Assembly: GCA_032690845.1 (NCBI GenBank)
Contig: CM064424.1
Coordinates: 36,221,511-36,285,510 of the forward strand
Source: Eleusine coracana subsp. coracana
Taxonomy: Eukaryota; Streptophyta; Magnoliopsida; Poales; Poaceae
Length of the DNA: 64,000 bases
Direction of reading: 5' to 3'
Part shown: positions 1 through 10,750 of the stretch, one piece after another
Layout of the letters: the number at the start of each line of letters is the position of its first letter
Numbering within the stretch: position 1 is the stretch's first letter
Made by a program: the position numbers and the translations under genes
Notes under the pieces: generated by a model
Database searches by the model: none
What the model saw: only the letters and a program-made list of their open reading frames with translations
Told to the model about the DNA's origin: nothing

Positions 1-1166
1 CGGTGTCATGGTCGTTCTTTGCCATGCAGCAAAGCCCGGTGAAGTCATCCTTCCTCTTGACTCATGGCTTTTCAACCTCCTCCTCCGAGCTTGAAAGACC
101 TTCGCTTGATGTGAGGTCGACATCGCTCAAGGCGGCAACGTAGGCGCGTGCAATGGCCTTGGCGAACTTCTTGGAGTTCTTACCCTTCTTGTAGAAGCGG
201 TTCTTCTTCTGCTTGAAGTCTTCAGTGTTGTTGTCGCGGTACCCGGCCTTCTTCTTCTTCTTGGTACAATCAGTGATGAAGTGTCCCGGGTCACCACACT
301 CGAAGAAGGTTCTTGAACCACCTCCTCTTCTCTCCTTCTGGTTGTTGTAGAACTTCTTGAACTTCCTTGTGAGCAAGGACAGCTCCTTGTCAGGAATGCA
401 CTCCATCTGTTCATCGGAAGCTGCAACAAGAGAAGACAAAGCAAACTCGAAGGAAGACTTGTCAAGTGAGGGGTTAGTTCCATGAGAAGCACAACTGTGA
501 TCACCCTTCTAAGAACTAGAAACCAAAGTCATGCTAGAAGCAGGAATAGCAAGATTAGGAGGAGATTTCCTAGACAGTTCATGAGATTTCAGCTTGCTAT
601 ATAGTTGCTCATAGTTAAGGGTATTGAATTCAGCAGTTTCTTCTAGAGCAACAATTTTAACCCCCCCAAATATTTTCATCAAGTGAGTACAGCAGTTGCT
701 TAGATCTATCATTGTCATTGTACACAAGGGTACCACAAGCCCGCAAGTTGCACACAATTGCCTCAAACCTACGAAAAGTGTCATCTAGTGACTCGCCCGG
801 TTTCTGTGTAAAGGTTTGGTACTGTCTATTGTAAGAATCCTTACACATAGACTTGACCTGGTTGGTACCCTCATGGTACGTGCAGAGCTTATCCCAAATA
901 GCATGTGCAGTGTCAAGGTGTGCAACCCTATCATGTTTGCTCCTACCAAGTGCAGAAAGAAGAATATTGACAGCTTTGGAGTTGTTCTCATACCTGACTA
1001 ACTCACCTACAGAAGTAGTGTTCAGGTCTTGTGGTATAGCATACTCTTGATCAACAATCTCCCAAATTGCACGTCCTTGACTCAGCAGATACGCCTTGGT
1101 CCGTGACTTCCAGTAGGGGAAGTCCTCTCCATCAAACATCCACAGCTTGATACCACGCTGCTCCAT
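1..1166 (-). pseudogene. SIRE-clade Copia gag, 5' part (decayed, cut by window edge)
   Basis: Gag of a Ty1/copia element, which would package element RNA into cytoplasmic particles. The ATG is at 1166, 50 bases after the primer binding site. The first 160 residues show the Copia gag (UBN2-like) pattern, including WMFDGEDFPYWKSR, HAIWDKL and YNRQYQTF. An extra base in a C-run near 661-667 shifts the frame after residue 169. The next frame has a stop near 509, then a lysine-rich stretch with a zinc knuckle at about 260-310. Its first cysteine is replaced by Phe (FFECGDPGHFITDC). Another stop lies near 62. The protein matches the plus-strand copy at 50391-52850 almost residue for residue, so both belong to one family. 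Assignment to SIRE/Maximus rests on recalled family layout. Confidence 0.85.
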
Positions 1167-1215
1167 GTTGCCTTCGGATCACAAAGCCAGTGAAGGTCAA
1201 CTAGTGATCAAACCG

Positions 1216-1227
1216 GCTCTGATACCA
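1216..1227 (-). other. Primer binding site, tRNA-iMet type
   Basis: On the minus strand this reads TGGTATCAGAGC, complementary to the 3' end of plant initiator tRNA-Met. It lies two bases inside the LTR end at 1230 and just upstream of gag, as expected for minus-strand DNA priming in Copia elements. The plus-strand family member has the same site at 50330-50341. Confidence 0.88.
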
Positions 1228-1466
1228 ATTGAAGGACCAAGAAGGCGACCAGAGGGGGGGGGGGGTGAATGGGAGCCAAATAAAATTCTCCAAGAGAACT
1301 TGGCCTATATCCCAAAAACAACCCAAGCCAACCTCCAAATCGATCACCAAGACTACACACACCAACTTGTGGTGTACTAGCCCTAGGAGTGATCAACCAC
1401 ACCAAAGAAACACAGCGGAAACAAAAAGGGAAGAAGCAATGCTCAACAGTTCAGAACTGAACACTC

Positions 1467-1800
1467 ATCGGCAGTGCCGATCCCTGCCATCGGCAGTGCC
1501 GGTTGTAGCTATTAATAGAGTATAGCCAAGACACAAATCTACTAAAAAATAACACAGAAAACAATTAACAAAGTTGGAAAACCAAGGCACAAAACTGGAA
1601 GAAAAGGACTCAAAAACTGAGCTGTCCTGACGAAGAATCGGCAGTGCCGATTAGTTTATCGGCAGTGCCGATCGGCGGTGCTGATCCAGGCGATCGGCAG
1701 TGCGGGTCTGGTCATCGGCAGTGACCACCGGCACTGCTGGTCCTTGCTAGTCCATCGGCAGTAGGTGCCACCGGCAGTAGCCATCGGCACTGCCGGTCGG
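1467..1800 (-). repeat. Cluster of ATCGGCACTGCCGAT palindromes in the LTR
   Basis: About ten full or degenerate copies of a 15-base odd palindrome, ATCGGCA-C-TGCCGAT, lie here (for example 1467-1481, 1637-1651 and 1658-1672), irregularly spaced. The same cluster sits at the matching place in the other family LTR (49850-50080). It falls downstream of the TATA box, so in element RNA each unit could form a 7-bp hairpin. Function unknown. Confidence 0.8.
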
Positions 1801-2427
1801 GCCCGACAGATTCAGAACAGCAACAACAAACCGCAAAGAAAAATTGCAAAACCTTATCAAACAAACTCCAAAAATCATGAAATTTGGACCAAATGATCCT
1901 CAATACATCACGACCCTTGTCCTAGGAGATCAAATCAATTGGCTCAAGAAATCATCACGAATTTCAGATCTCGTGCTAAGAACACCAAAATGGGGAAACT
2001 TGAGAAATCCTTCAAATCGAAGGTGCTAGAGCCAATAATTCCATCAAGGATCCATAGAGGATTATCCTGGCTCATCCTAGCAACAAGTTTCTCAAGAAAT
2101 CTGGGCCAAAAACTCGTCCAAAAGTGAGATCGAAAATCACCACGAAAATACTTCCAAAAATAGGAAAAAGGGAATTTCAGGATTCAAGTGAAGAGGGAAA
2201 TCTTGAGCATGAAAATACTTCTCATATCATAGAAAGGTGCTTACAAGATTCATAGGTACAAGGCTTGGAAACCACCCTCTTCCTCCCACTATTTGGAAGA
2301 GCAATAGATGTCTCTCACAGACCCACTACTCTCCTCTCAAACATGAAGTCCTCTCCTAGCACTTTCAATAGAGTCCTAACACAAGGCTAATGGAAGAGAG
2401 GCACCTCTCCCACTAGCCACACCTCTC

Positions 2428-2435
2428 CTTATATA
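2428..2435 (-). promoter_or_regulatory. TATA box of the SIRE LTR
   Basis: TATATAAG on the minus strand, followed by GAGAGG. The same context occurs at 49199-49206 in the second LTR copy. It is the most likely Pol II core promoter of the element; transcription would start about 25-35 bases downstream. Confidence 0.65.
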
Positions 2436-3170
2436 GGCCTAGGGTCTATTGTCCACATGACCACTCTACCCTTGACCGACATAACACACCCACCTACCAC
2501 CGGGGGCATAACCGTCCATCTTTTTCCTCATCGCCTGAATGCCATTGGACGCTTCACGTCTTTGCTTCATCTCGAAGCAAGCTCCATGATGGTGCCACGT
2601 GCACCACCAACCACCACCACAGGTTTTGAGGCCCAAACCGGGAAACCGCCTTGCATGCTTCTCAAAGCGTGACTTCTCGATGTTGATGTGTGTTACCTTG
2701 TCCCACGATCCTGACCACCGGCAAGTCTCTCCTAGTCCCTGTCCATCGGGCCCCCTTGTCACTTGCACCGGCATCCCATTCGCCTTGACTTGATCAACAC
2801 GCCATCTTCATCACCACCACGGTTTTGAGGCTCAACTACGAAACCGTCTATGCTTCTTGCCTCTCCATGTGTATGGTGTGGATCACCCTTGACTTCACCC
2901 GGCATCCCGATCGTCTGGCCCCAAGTCCCCTACTTGTGCCCGATCCGCCAAGTTGACTCCAGTGACCTACACATCATGAGACAAGCAAACACATTTTCCA
3001 TCTCCTGCAACATCACCAATATCTCCACCAACTCCGGTTAGTCATAACCATGATATGCAAACCCATGCAATCCCTGGATTCCCGCATTTCAACTCAAACA
3101 CCAAATCTGCTCAAGTCAATTACTCATCACAAATATAGCAAACCATGGCACATATCCACATGGTTTCTCA

Positions 3171-3780
3171 CAATTAATGTTTGGCCATGGTAGGAAATTT
3201 TCTATCACAGAGAAGATGTGCACCATGTAGGGGATTTTTATTGCAGCATGGTTTTGAAAGAAATCATTGGACTCTAATCATGAGGAAATCATAGACTCAT
3301 CCAAAACATGCCATATCATAAACTCCAACAACTAGACTTGGTGTTTTAATAGCCATTTTGTACCCACTAGAACATAGAGGGACTAGCATTATCATCATAC
3401 CGATCTACCACCGCCCACAAAAATGAGGAGTAGAGGTTGTATACTTGAAACTCAAACGAACCAAATAGTGCAACTATTCATCATTTCCATAGGCAAGGTA
3501 GAGACTAAGTTCTCAATTTTAGTCAAAAATAGGAAATCTTTTTGTTCTTTTTGGTTTTGCAATTTTTATGGTTTTCCTTGAAAGATAAAATCTTTTTGTG
3601 TTTTTCTCAAAGTTTTAACAAGCCAAAAAATCTGTTTGGGTTTTCTTAAATTTTATCGAAACTAAAAATCTTTTTTTGTATTTTTCTTAATTAGCTATAT
3701 ACAGAAGGAAACAAAACGACTCAACTAGAGAGAGGGAGTGAGAGGGTAGAACAAATAGCGCACCTTGGTTTGGGTACATT
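3171..3780 (-). other. Noncoding AT-rich tract, probable 3' part of Athila copy A
   Basis: No gene-like reading frame is seen. From 3520 to 3690 there is a degenerate T-rich tandem repeat built on AAAATCTTTTTG-like units. It follows ORF-1 remnants of the Athila-type element on the minus strand and is cut at 3170 by the SIRE LTR, so it is best read as downstream noncoding sequence of that element. No 3' LTR was recognised. Confidence 0.4.
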
Positions 3781-5040
3781 CCTAAGCTTAGGTCTTTACA
3801 ACACTTAAGCTTAGATGGTGTTTACTATGGCGGTTGATACTCGATGTTGAAGTGGCTGAACAATTGGTCTATCATAGAGATGTTTGTCTGAAGTCGTTCT
3901 GACGTTTGTTGCTTCCATTCTTGTTCTTTCCTTATGTCTGCTTGTATTTCTTAAGTTCATAGGTTGGTCTCATAAGCACTGGCAGCCAGGTATTGCAAAT
4001 CTTTTTCTAACTCCAAAAAATTGTACGATGTGAATCGGGCGGAACGAGAAGTGCCTATGCCTCCATGAGGTTGGGGGTAACTCCCCATCCCATAGGGATT
4101 AGGGGGGCCATAGTTGTCATAGGAGTAAGTAGTGTAGTTGGACGATGAACTCGCACGATCGGGGAATTATGGCTGCTCCCAATTGTATTGGGGACCTCCC
4201 GATCCACCCGTTTGAGGCATGTTCATCGTGGGTCCATGTTGTTTCTCTTCTCGATGGAGTTGTGCTCTTGTTCCTGGTCTATCCCTTGCAACACTATGTT
4301 GTGCATGTTGCATGGTAGCTTGCAGTTTGTACACAAAGTTCTTTTTACTGATAATAGTGAGTTGGGGGTTAGGCAGCTCAATTTCTATTTGATTCCCCAG
4401 ATAAGGCATGAAGTACCAATTGTTTTCCTCCTTCAACAAGTGGGCTTGCAAGAAATAATCTTCTCCTAACAAAGTAGCGCTAGGGAGATGATCTATTCTA
4501 GCTCTATGAAGCGCGCCAACCTTTCTAGCAATTCTAGTGACAAAAGGGGTAAAAGTAATGGGTCCTTGTTGCCTGAATGCGAAGGCAAGCCAATGGTTGA
4601 TGAGGAAAAATGTGGGGTTCATTCTAATCTTCTTGATTACAGCATGGAGATAGGCTTTATCCAAACTATTCACCGAACGTACATCACCCTTAGGGGTTAG
4701 GTAGTGAGTGATAAAATGGTGAATTATACGAAGCAATTGGATTATGAATGTCACTAGTGCGTACTTGCCCCGTAGCAGGATTTTCTATCTTTGCCCAAAG
4801 TCCTTGTGGTGTGGAACTTTTAAGTTTATCAACATCTAAAGTGGTCTTACGGTCAAAACCAAGATAAGTGCTAATTTATTTTAAAGACCATTCGCAGGTT
4901 TCATAAAAAAGATGAAATTCATAGAGAGTGCCTTTTTCATAAAAAAGATGAAATTCATAGAGAGCGCCTCCCACGACTTGAGCTGCTGCTGCTGAACTTA
5001 GTGTAGAGGCCCCTCCAAATGTTCGTCATTCCTACAAAAG
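3781..5040 (-). pseudogene. ATHILA ORF-1-like protein, copy A (internally deleted)
   Basis: The start region (minus, near 5030) reads MTNIWRGLYTKFSSSSSSR, like copy B at 62518. Most of the N-terminal half is then missing and an imperfect 36-base tandem duplication (4899-4934, 4935-4968) marks the deletion. The frame resumes near 4870 and runs to about 4167 with the motifs SLDKAYLHAVIKK, PTFFLINHWLAFAF, GPITFTPFVTRIARKVG and LPSATLLGEDYF. These match the conserved second half of the ATHILA ORF-1 family (Pfam PF03078, recalled). Gln- and Gly-rich remnants continue to about 3780 with stops. The biochemical role of ORF-1 is not known. Confidence 0.72.
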
Positions 5041-6099
5041 GGTTACATGGACACAATACACAAAGGACAATATGATAATAATGGTTAGCGGTTAGTAATT
5101 TAGTTAGTAGTTCAAATGTTAGTCGGTTCAAATGTGCAAGGGAGGCAGAAATCATTCTCTAGTTGGTTTTATTACAGCACACTGTTATTCCTATATTCAA
5201 AGTGCACTTACTAGAAGGACTAGTGGAAGGAAAGAGGGAGTGCAAAGGGAGAGAGTTGTAAGGGAGAAGAGAGAGCTTTCAACTGAAGGTTGTGGGGTGA
5301 AGAATTTGCAGAATAAGCCTCGATATTTACAGGCTTGAGGGGAGGTTTGGAGGCCATTGGCCCAGGCTGGGCGGCGAGATATGCCAGGCGGCAGGCCCTT
5401 TTGCCTTCTTTTGTTGTATGATTACTTTGGCGGTGATGGGAGAGGGCTAGGTCCATGCGCCATGTGCTCCACTTTCTATCTTTGGCCAGGACTATGTTGA
5501 GAGTGTGGGGAGCAAGAAGAGAGTGATGCGATGGCCAAAGATGTAGGTTTGCAATGAGCATCCTGTCACTCATGAGGCCTAGGAGAGCAGGATGGTAGGT
5601 GAGAGTGGGTGGTGGAAGTGTGAGGTGACTTGTGTGGCTCTTCTTCTTTTACTTTTACTCATAGTGGAGTCTTTTGGTGAGCATTTTGCATAAGGAAAAA
5701 CTGACCACTCCTCCGATCATGGCCATCATCTTTGCAGTAGCAGTGCAAAGAATCTGAGAAAAAGAATGGTCGGGCGGCATAGAAATCATCCAGATGGGTG
5801 GTCATTTTTTATAAAAAATGACCTCACAGGTGCTAAAATTTGACTGGGTTGTTTTAGGCCAAGTTAGAGTCCCAGATCATCACCCGGATAGCCATTTTTG
5901 ACACAAAATCGACCTCCTGGCCAGGAAATTTTGGCCAAGTGATCACCAAAAATTTTATTTTAATTGTTTTTTTCAAATTTTAATTTTTATCTCTTTTCTT
6001 TTATAGCCTAATTTAATGGTTAAAAAAGGAAATAAAAGCAGCCTAATTTAGTGGTACGTACAAGAGAAAGAGGGGATAAATATCAGTTACCTTCCACAA
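5041..6099 (-). other. Spacer between protease and ORF-1 in Athila copy A
   Basis: No coding signal. It contains a perfect 24-base palindrome at 5800-5823 (GGTCA, T-run, ATA, A-run, TGACC) and a degenerate relative at 5891-5914. Copy B has five such units in the same spacer. The stretch matching the copy B TATA box (62216-62223) has mutated here from CCTATAAATACC to CCTGTAAATATC near 5320. Pol domains would normally lie in this position. Confidence 0.6.
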
Positions 6100-8510
6100 G
6101 GGTCCAAATTTTTTGTCTTGAACAAGACGTCCTCCGTGTTCAATTTTGCGTGGTGCCTTATGTGGATAGAGAATTTTCCACGATCAGTGCTACTTCTTTC
6201 CTCCGCCATACTTGTTTGATTTTCTTGGGCTTGGCAGTGACCTTTTTCTTTGCTTCTTGTGTCTCATTCTTCTTTTTGGGCGGTGATTGTGTGCTCTTGA
6301 CTTTTACCACTGGTGCACCATATTTTGGTGGAATTGGGTACACCTCAACTTCCTGCATCGTGTTAGAATTTTTACCATAGAAGATGTGTACCTGATTGCA
6401 TTGTTCAATTTAGGGCTTGAAGGCAAACTTTTCGTCACGCCTATTAATGTTAAGTTGGATTTCTCCAGCCCCAACGTCAATGTTGGCATTTGCGGTGCTA
6501 AGAAATAGTCTTCCTAGTATAAGAGGTGTCTTCATGTTGGCCTCCATATCTTGCATCACAAAGTCAATGGGAACGAGAGAGTTCCTTATCTTCACGGGTA
6601 CGTCCTCTACAATGCCCGCCGGGTAGCAGACTGATTGGTCGGCGAGCTGCAAGCACATTGCTGTAGGGGATAATGAACTGACATTAAGTTTGTCATACAC
6701 CACCTTTTCCATGGCGCTCATGCTTGCCCCCAAATCAGAAAGGGAATTGTTGAATTGTTGCATCTTGATGGAACGTGGGATGGTTGGGCATCCTGGATCT
6801 CGCTTCTTTTCTAGGAGGGAGTTCAAGATAGCGGTGCTGCACTCTTCTGTTAATTTGATAACCTCCCTGGACGGTATTGGATGTTTGTTGTTGAGAATGC
6901 CCTTTAAGTACTTGGAGTAGGTAGGAACCTGTATAGCATCAAGTAGCGGTATATTGATGTATAGTTTCTTTATTACCTCCACAAACTTCCCAAATTGTTC
7001 GTCCACTGTTGGCTTCCTCTGGCGAGAGGGAAATGGCAACACCGGCGTATCATAAAACTCATGTGGTGCCTTCTTGAGGGACGCCTTCATCTCCTCAACT
7101 TCAATTTCCTCCTCTCCTTCTAACTCTTCATCGGGTTCCCTGGTCTTCTCTGTAGTGTTAGGATTTTGCGGATCATGTGTGGATTTTCCGCCTCTAGTTG
7201 TGATAGCTTTAACATTTTCTTTGAGGCTAGCTTTCGACTGACCGGGGAGGTTGCCTGAGTTAGGCTTAACAATAGAAGCAGCCAACTGTGCAATTTGTGT
7301 TTCTAACATTTTATTATGACTAAGTTGGTTTTGCAGAGATGTATTGAAAGCTTCTATCCGAGAATCTATGCTTTCTAGGACTTTATTAGTAGCAATAAAT
7401 TTCCTACTAATACTTCCATTGATTTTAGATTGTCCTAGAACAAAATTATAGAAGGAAGGTTCATTACGAGTGAAGTTTCTAGAGTTACCCATTTTCTTGT
7501 CAAAGGAGAGGTTTGGCTTGGACTCCCGTCTGAAGTTGTTCGTACGGGGCCTAAACCCGTTGTTGTTGCTGTTATTGTTGAGGTAGTTCACTTCTTCTTA
7601 GTGAGTCTCCGGACAGTGGCTACCCATGTGTCCAACATTGGCGCAGACTTCGCAAGTCATGCGAGAGTCTAAGGATTGGACAGTCTGAGACGAATCCATC
7701 TTCTTCAAAAGTTGATCCATCTTGATTGCTAACATGTCAATAACATCAACTTGGTGGACTCCCCTCATCTTGGGTTGTGGCTAGCTCTGCCTCTAATCAT
7801 AGCCACTATCATTGGTGACCATCTTTTCTATGAGAGTCTAAGCTTTTTTGACCTTCAGAGAGAAGAAAGAGCCTCTAGTGGCTGCATCCAGGTGCTCACG
7901 CGCGGGGCGGTTAAGCCCATGGTAAAAGCTTTGGATTAGCAACCAATCTTGCATTCCATGATGTGGGCATGCCAAAGTGTACTCTTGAAAGCGTTACCAT
8001 GCGTCAGAGATGCTTTCATCGGTTAGTTGTTGGAAAGTTGAAATTTTGTTCCGCGGGACATTGGTTTTGCCTAGCGGGAAGAACCTAGAAAGGAAGGCAT
8101 TGGAGCACTTGTCCCATGTGGTGAGATCGTCTTGATTGCTGTAGAACCACTGCTTGGCCTTCTCCAACAGTGAGAATGGGAAAAGGCAAAGGCAAATGGC
8201 TTCAGGGGTCACATCCCTCATGGTGAAAGTGCTGCGCACCACCAAAAACTATTGGAGGTGGGCGTTTGCATCTTCTGATGCCTTGCCACAAAAAGGACTG
8301 GCCAAAACCATGTTGACTAAGGTCGGTTTCAACTCATAGCCTCTGTTCCCCTTGTTCGGGTTTGGACTGGTGCGGATGTTGTCCACAGACGGGGCAAAGT
8401 AGTCATGGATCGTCTTTTCAGCCATAGTTGATTGAGCGGACGAAGATGGGACTCCTCAACAAAGCCTCCGGATTGTTGTGGTAGTTGTCTTGTAGGTCGA
8501 AACCAATCAT
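6100..8510 (-). pseudogene. Athila-type gag-protease, copy A
   Basis: Gag starts at an ATG ending at 8510, about 115 bases after the PBS. Recognisable gag text includes FTMRDVTPEAI, AKQWFYSNQDDLTTWDKC and LSRFFPLGKTN at 7994-8245. The zinc knuckle (CEVCANVGHMGSHC) lies near 7605-7660, followed by a TAA near 7597. A 393-residue open stretch (7591-6410) carries the protease: a DLGAS active-site motif (family variant of D-S/T-G) and LGRLFLSTANANIDVGAGEI in the flap/C-terminal part. A basic tail continues to about 6110. Scattered stops and frame breaks mean no full protein. Its counterpart is at 58856-61389. Confidence 0.82.
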
Positions 8511-8625
8511 AAAGCACCCTATTTACACAACAGATAAAAAAGAACAAGGGTAAGCCCACAAAGGAAAGCGGTAACTTCTTTATAGAAATATCAATGTTAA
8601 AATTCAGATATGTTAGCCTATGGCT

Positions 8626-8643
8626 TCCCTGACAACGGCACCA
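8626..8643 (-). other. Primer binding site, tRNA-Asp type (degenerate)
   Basis: The minus strand reads TGGTGCCGTTGTCAGGGA, three changes from TGGCGCCGTTGCCGGGGA, the complement of the tRNA-Asp 3' end that Athila elements use. A second PBS-like motif, TGGCACCGTACCAGGGA, lies 63 bases upstream at 8690-8706 behind the same CA-TTTC leader, suggesting a local duplication of the LTR end plus PBS. Confidence 0.75.
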
Positions 8644-8647
8644 GAAA

Positions 8648-10315
8648 TGCTTGTTGACACTTCTTAATGTTGTATCAAGAATATCACTATCCCTGGTACG
8701 GTGCCAGAAATGATTGTTGGCGTTTGTTATGCTTTAAGAGTAATGTGAATTAACCCGCAAGTGCACGAAACATCATTGTAGCATTTCACCCGTGAGTATT
8801 CCATGGTATCATCTTTATTTTCCTCAGGGAAGCTAGGCGTAAGATTATCTTGGTTTAAAAAAGATATAACTATAAGAATTATACCAACTAACCAAAGATG
8901 GGGGTAAGGATGTTCAATAATAATAGTAGGGGTAGTAACACAGGAGAAATCTACACTAAGATAAATAAAGAGACCGGTTAAGCCAGTCGGGAGGACAGCA
9001 AGTAAGTCTAAGATTCCTAAAATATATCTTCCTAATATATCTAAGTCAAGCATCAAATCCTAGTTACTCAAGTTGAGCACTTACACCAATTTCTTGGTAC
9101 AGCCTCGAATCTTTTACCTGTTAGCTCACTTCGGGGCACAAAAACAATCCACTAATAAGGGTCGGTAACTAACCTCATGTACTTGTGGGTACGCTATCAC
9201 TAGACAACCCTGCTTGAGACTTAGCGAACGTGGTGGATTACTAAAGAGATGGACAGGGTTGTCGCCACCTGCCGCCTACCACACAGCTAGTGGGGACACA
9301 TGCAAATTCAGTTAGCGTTAACTTAGGAACCACGCCTACGCCTTCACTAGATATTCTTCCGTTGGCCTAACGGAAGAATAGCTAGGAAATAACCAAGTCT
9401 ATGTCCCAAAAAGAACAAAACTTAATTGAATCCTAGTCAGGAAACCCGTGAAATACGCAACAATGTTTCTTCCCGATAATTATAACTTGAGGATATGACT
9501 AAATTGAAATAAATACTTGACAAGATATAAAAGGAAATATATTTATATTGATAAAAGATAAGTCTCACATCAAGAGAAAGATACAAGAGACCACATACCA
9601 AGACTCCGAGACAATTCTGGAATCTCGAGCGATGCTCTTGACTAGACTCTAACTACCGACTAAGTAACCTACTCCACTAAGTAGCACAAGTAGTGGAAAA
9701 TGGATTCCTTGATGTGTTGCTTCATTGATGTTTCTTTTCTGTCAAATTCCCTCTCCATTTATAGTGATAATGAGCAGGGGGGTACTTGTAGGTGAAGTAG
9801 AGTCAGTGGGCCGAAGTCGGTCCGCCAGGCGACGAGCAAGGCCGGGCGGCCCTTGGATTGTGTCGGTTCGCGATCAACTCCTCTTGGATGGCTTGGATTT
9901 TGTCCCAATCTTGGTTGTTTGGTTGGTTTCCACTGACTCCCTCATTTTGGGGGCGGTATGCCTCATTGGGTTCATGGGCTGGCAACCCCGGATAGCAAAC
10001 CCAGGCCAGGCGGCAAGCTAGGCCGGGCTACGACCCCTCCGGGTTGTACCTTGACTTCTCTTGGTTAGGCCACTTGTTGGACTTCTTTTCTTTGCCATAT
10101 TTCATCACTTTTCGTCTAGGAGGAGAAAACGGTATCATGGTGGAGTGTTTTGCAAAATCGGCTGGGTCGGATGATCTGCCGGACGATGATTCCAGTTGAT
10201 AGGTCGGGTGGTTGTCCGGGCAGCCGGTTAGGCTTCCGGTCTTCACCTGGGTGATAACTCTGATCACTTGGCCAGGTGATGATCTGGGTGGCTGATTGCC
10301 CTGCCGGTCCCTGAT
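8648..10315 (-). repeat. Partial LTR of Athila copy A
   Basis: On the minus strand the segment runs from about 10315 to AAGCA at 8648, four bases before the PBS. It aligns by eye with the copy B LTR (56854-58719) from about 57000 onward. Shared parts are the promoter region (TATA-like CTATAAAT near 9757-9765), the long tract with the line-up ending in GAAGAATA, and the last 100 bases. About 150 bases of the LTR's 5' end are missing at 10315. Confidence 0.78.
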
Positions 10316-10750
10316 CTATCAAAAAGAGTGAAGACACTCTAAGAGTGAAGACATAGTGCACGTCACCGCTGCAACGAAGGCACAAGCTCCTCTCCCTCAA
10401 GAACTTGGTGGACTCCCTGAGCCGACACGGGCTCTTATTATTGTTGTCCCTTTCACCGGCGGGCTCAAACCGTGTACAAACGTGTGACGGCCTTCACGAC
10501 CAATCACGATAGGCTCGATCACCGACACCTAACTAGTCTAGGTCGTGCTAGAGTTCTATGCCATACTGTGGGTTGCCAGAGACTGCTCAGAGTTTTGGTT
10601 CCTGTTTAGAGGGTAGCCACAGTGTGTGACTCGATAGGATTTGGTAGGTAACCTAGGACTCCTGGCCTGAGACTTTCAGCTTTACAGGAGTGCCTATGGG
10701 ACACTTGCACCACTCCGCAGACCTCAGGGGGGAAGCTACCTTCAGACGAC
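10316..10750. other. Junction segment, no clear gene
   Basis: Homology to the Athila LTR stops around 10315. The following 430 bases have a short duplicated motif (AAGAGTGAAGACA twice, near 10323-10353) and no convincing reading frame. The last 150 bases may be upstream sequence of the env-like ORF that follows, but frames are broken. Confidence 0.35.

Larger units (their letters stand above)
1230..3170 (-). repeat. 5' LTR of SIRE-clade Copia element (copy 1)
   Basis: On the minus strand the repeat starts TGAGAAACCATGTGG at 3170 and ends TCCTTCA at 1230, giving TG...CA ends and about 1.94 kb. It aligns by eye along its length with the plus-strand LTR at 48480-50327. The aligned parts include the GC-palindrome cluster, the TATATAAG box and the last 40 bases before the primer binding site. 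A run of 12 G at 1254-1265 lies near its end. The partner LTR is outside the window, so neither target duplication nor age can be judged. Confidence 0.88.
3171..10315 (-). mobile_element. Athila-type Ty3/gypsy element, copy A (truncated, decayed)
   Basis: In minus-strand order: partial LTR (10315-8648), primer binding site for tRNA-Asp, gag with zinc knuckle, aspartic protease, a noncoding spacer of about 1 kb, and an ATHILA ORF-1-type reading frame. No RT, RNase H or integrase is present. The second copy (56854-64000, plus) has the same order, so the missing pol looks like a family trait. The far LTR end is missing and a SIRE LTR interrupts the element at 3170. Confidence 0.8.

Noticed and set aside
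1467..1800. Regularly recurring palindromes suggestive of a CRISPR array
   Set aside because: Spacing is irregular, units vary, and the cluster lies at the same place in two LTRs of a plant retrotransposon.
1..10315. Large inverted duplication pairing the left end (SIRE and Athila, minus) with the right end (SIRE and Athila, plus)
   Set aside because: Element order differs (Athila then SIRE on the left minus strand; SIRE then Athila on the right) and breakpoints do not match, so these are separate copies of two families.
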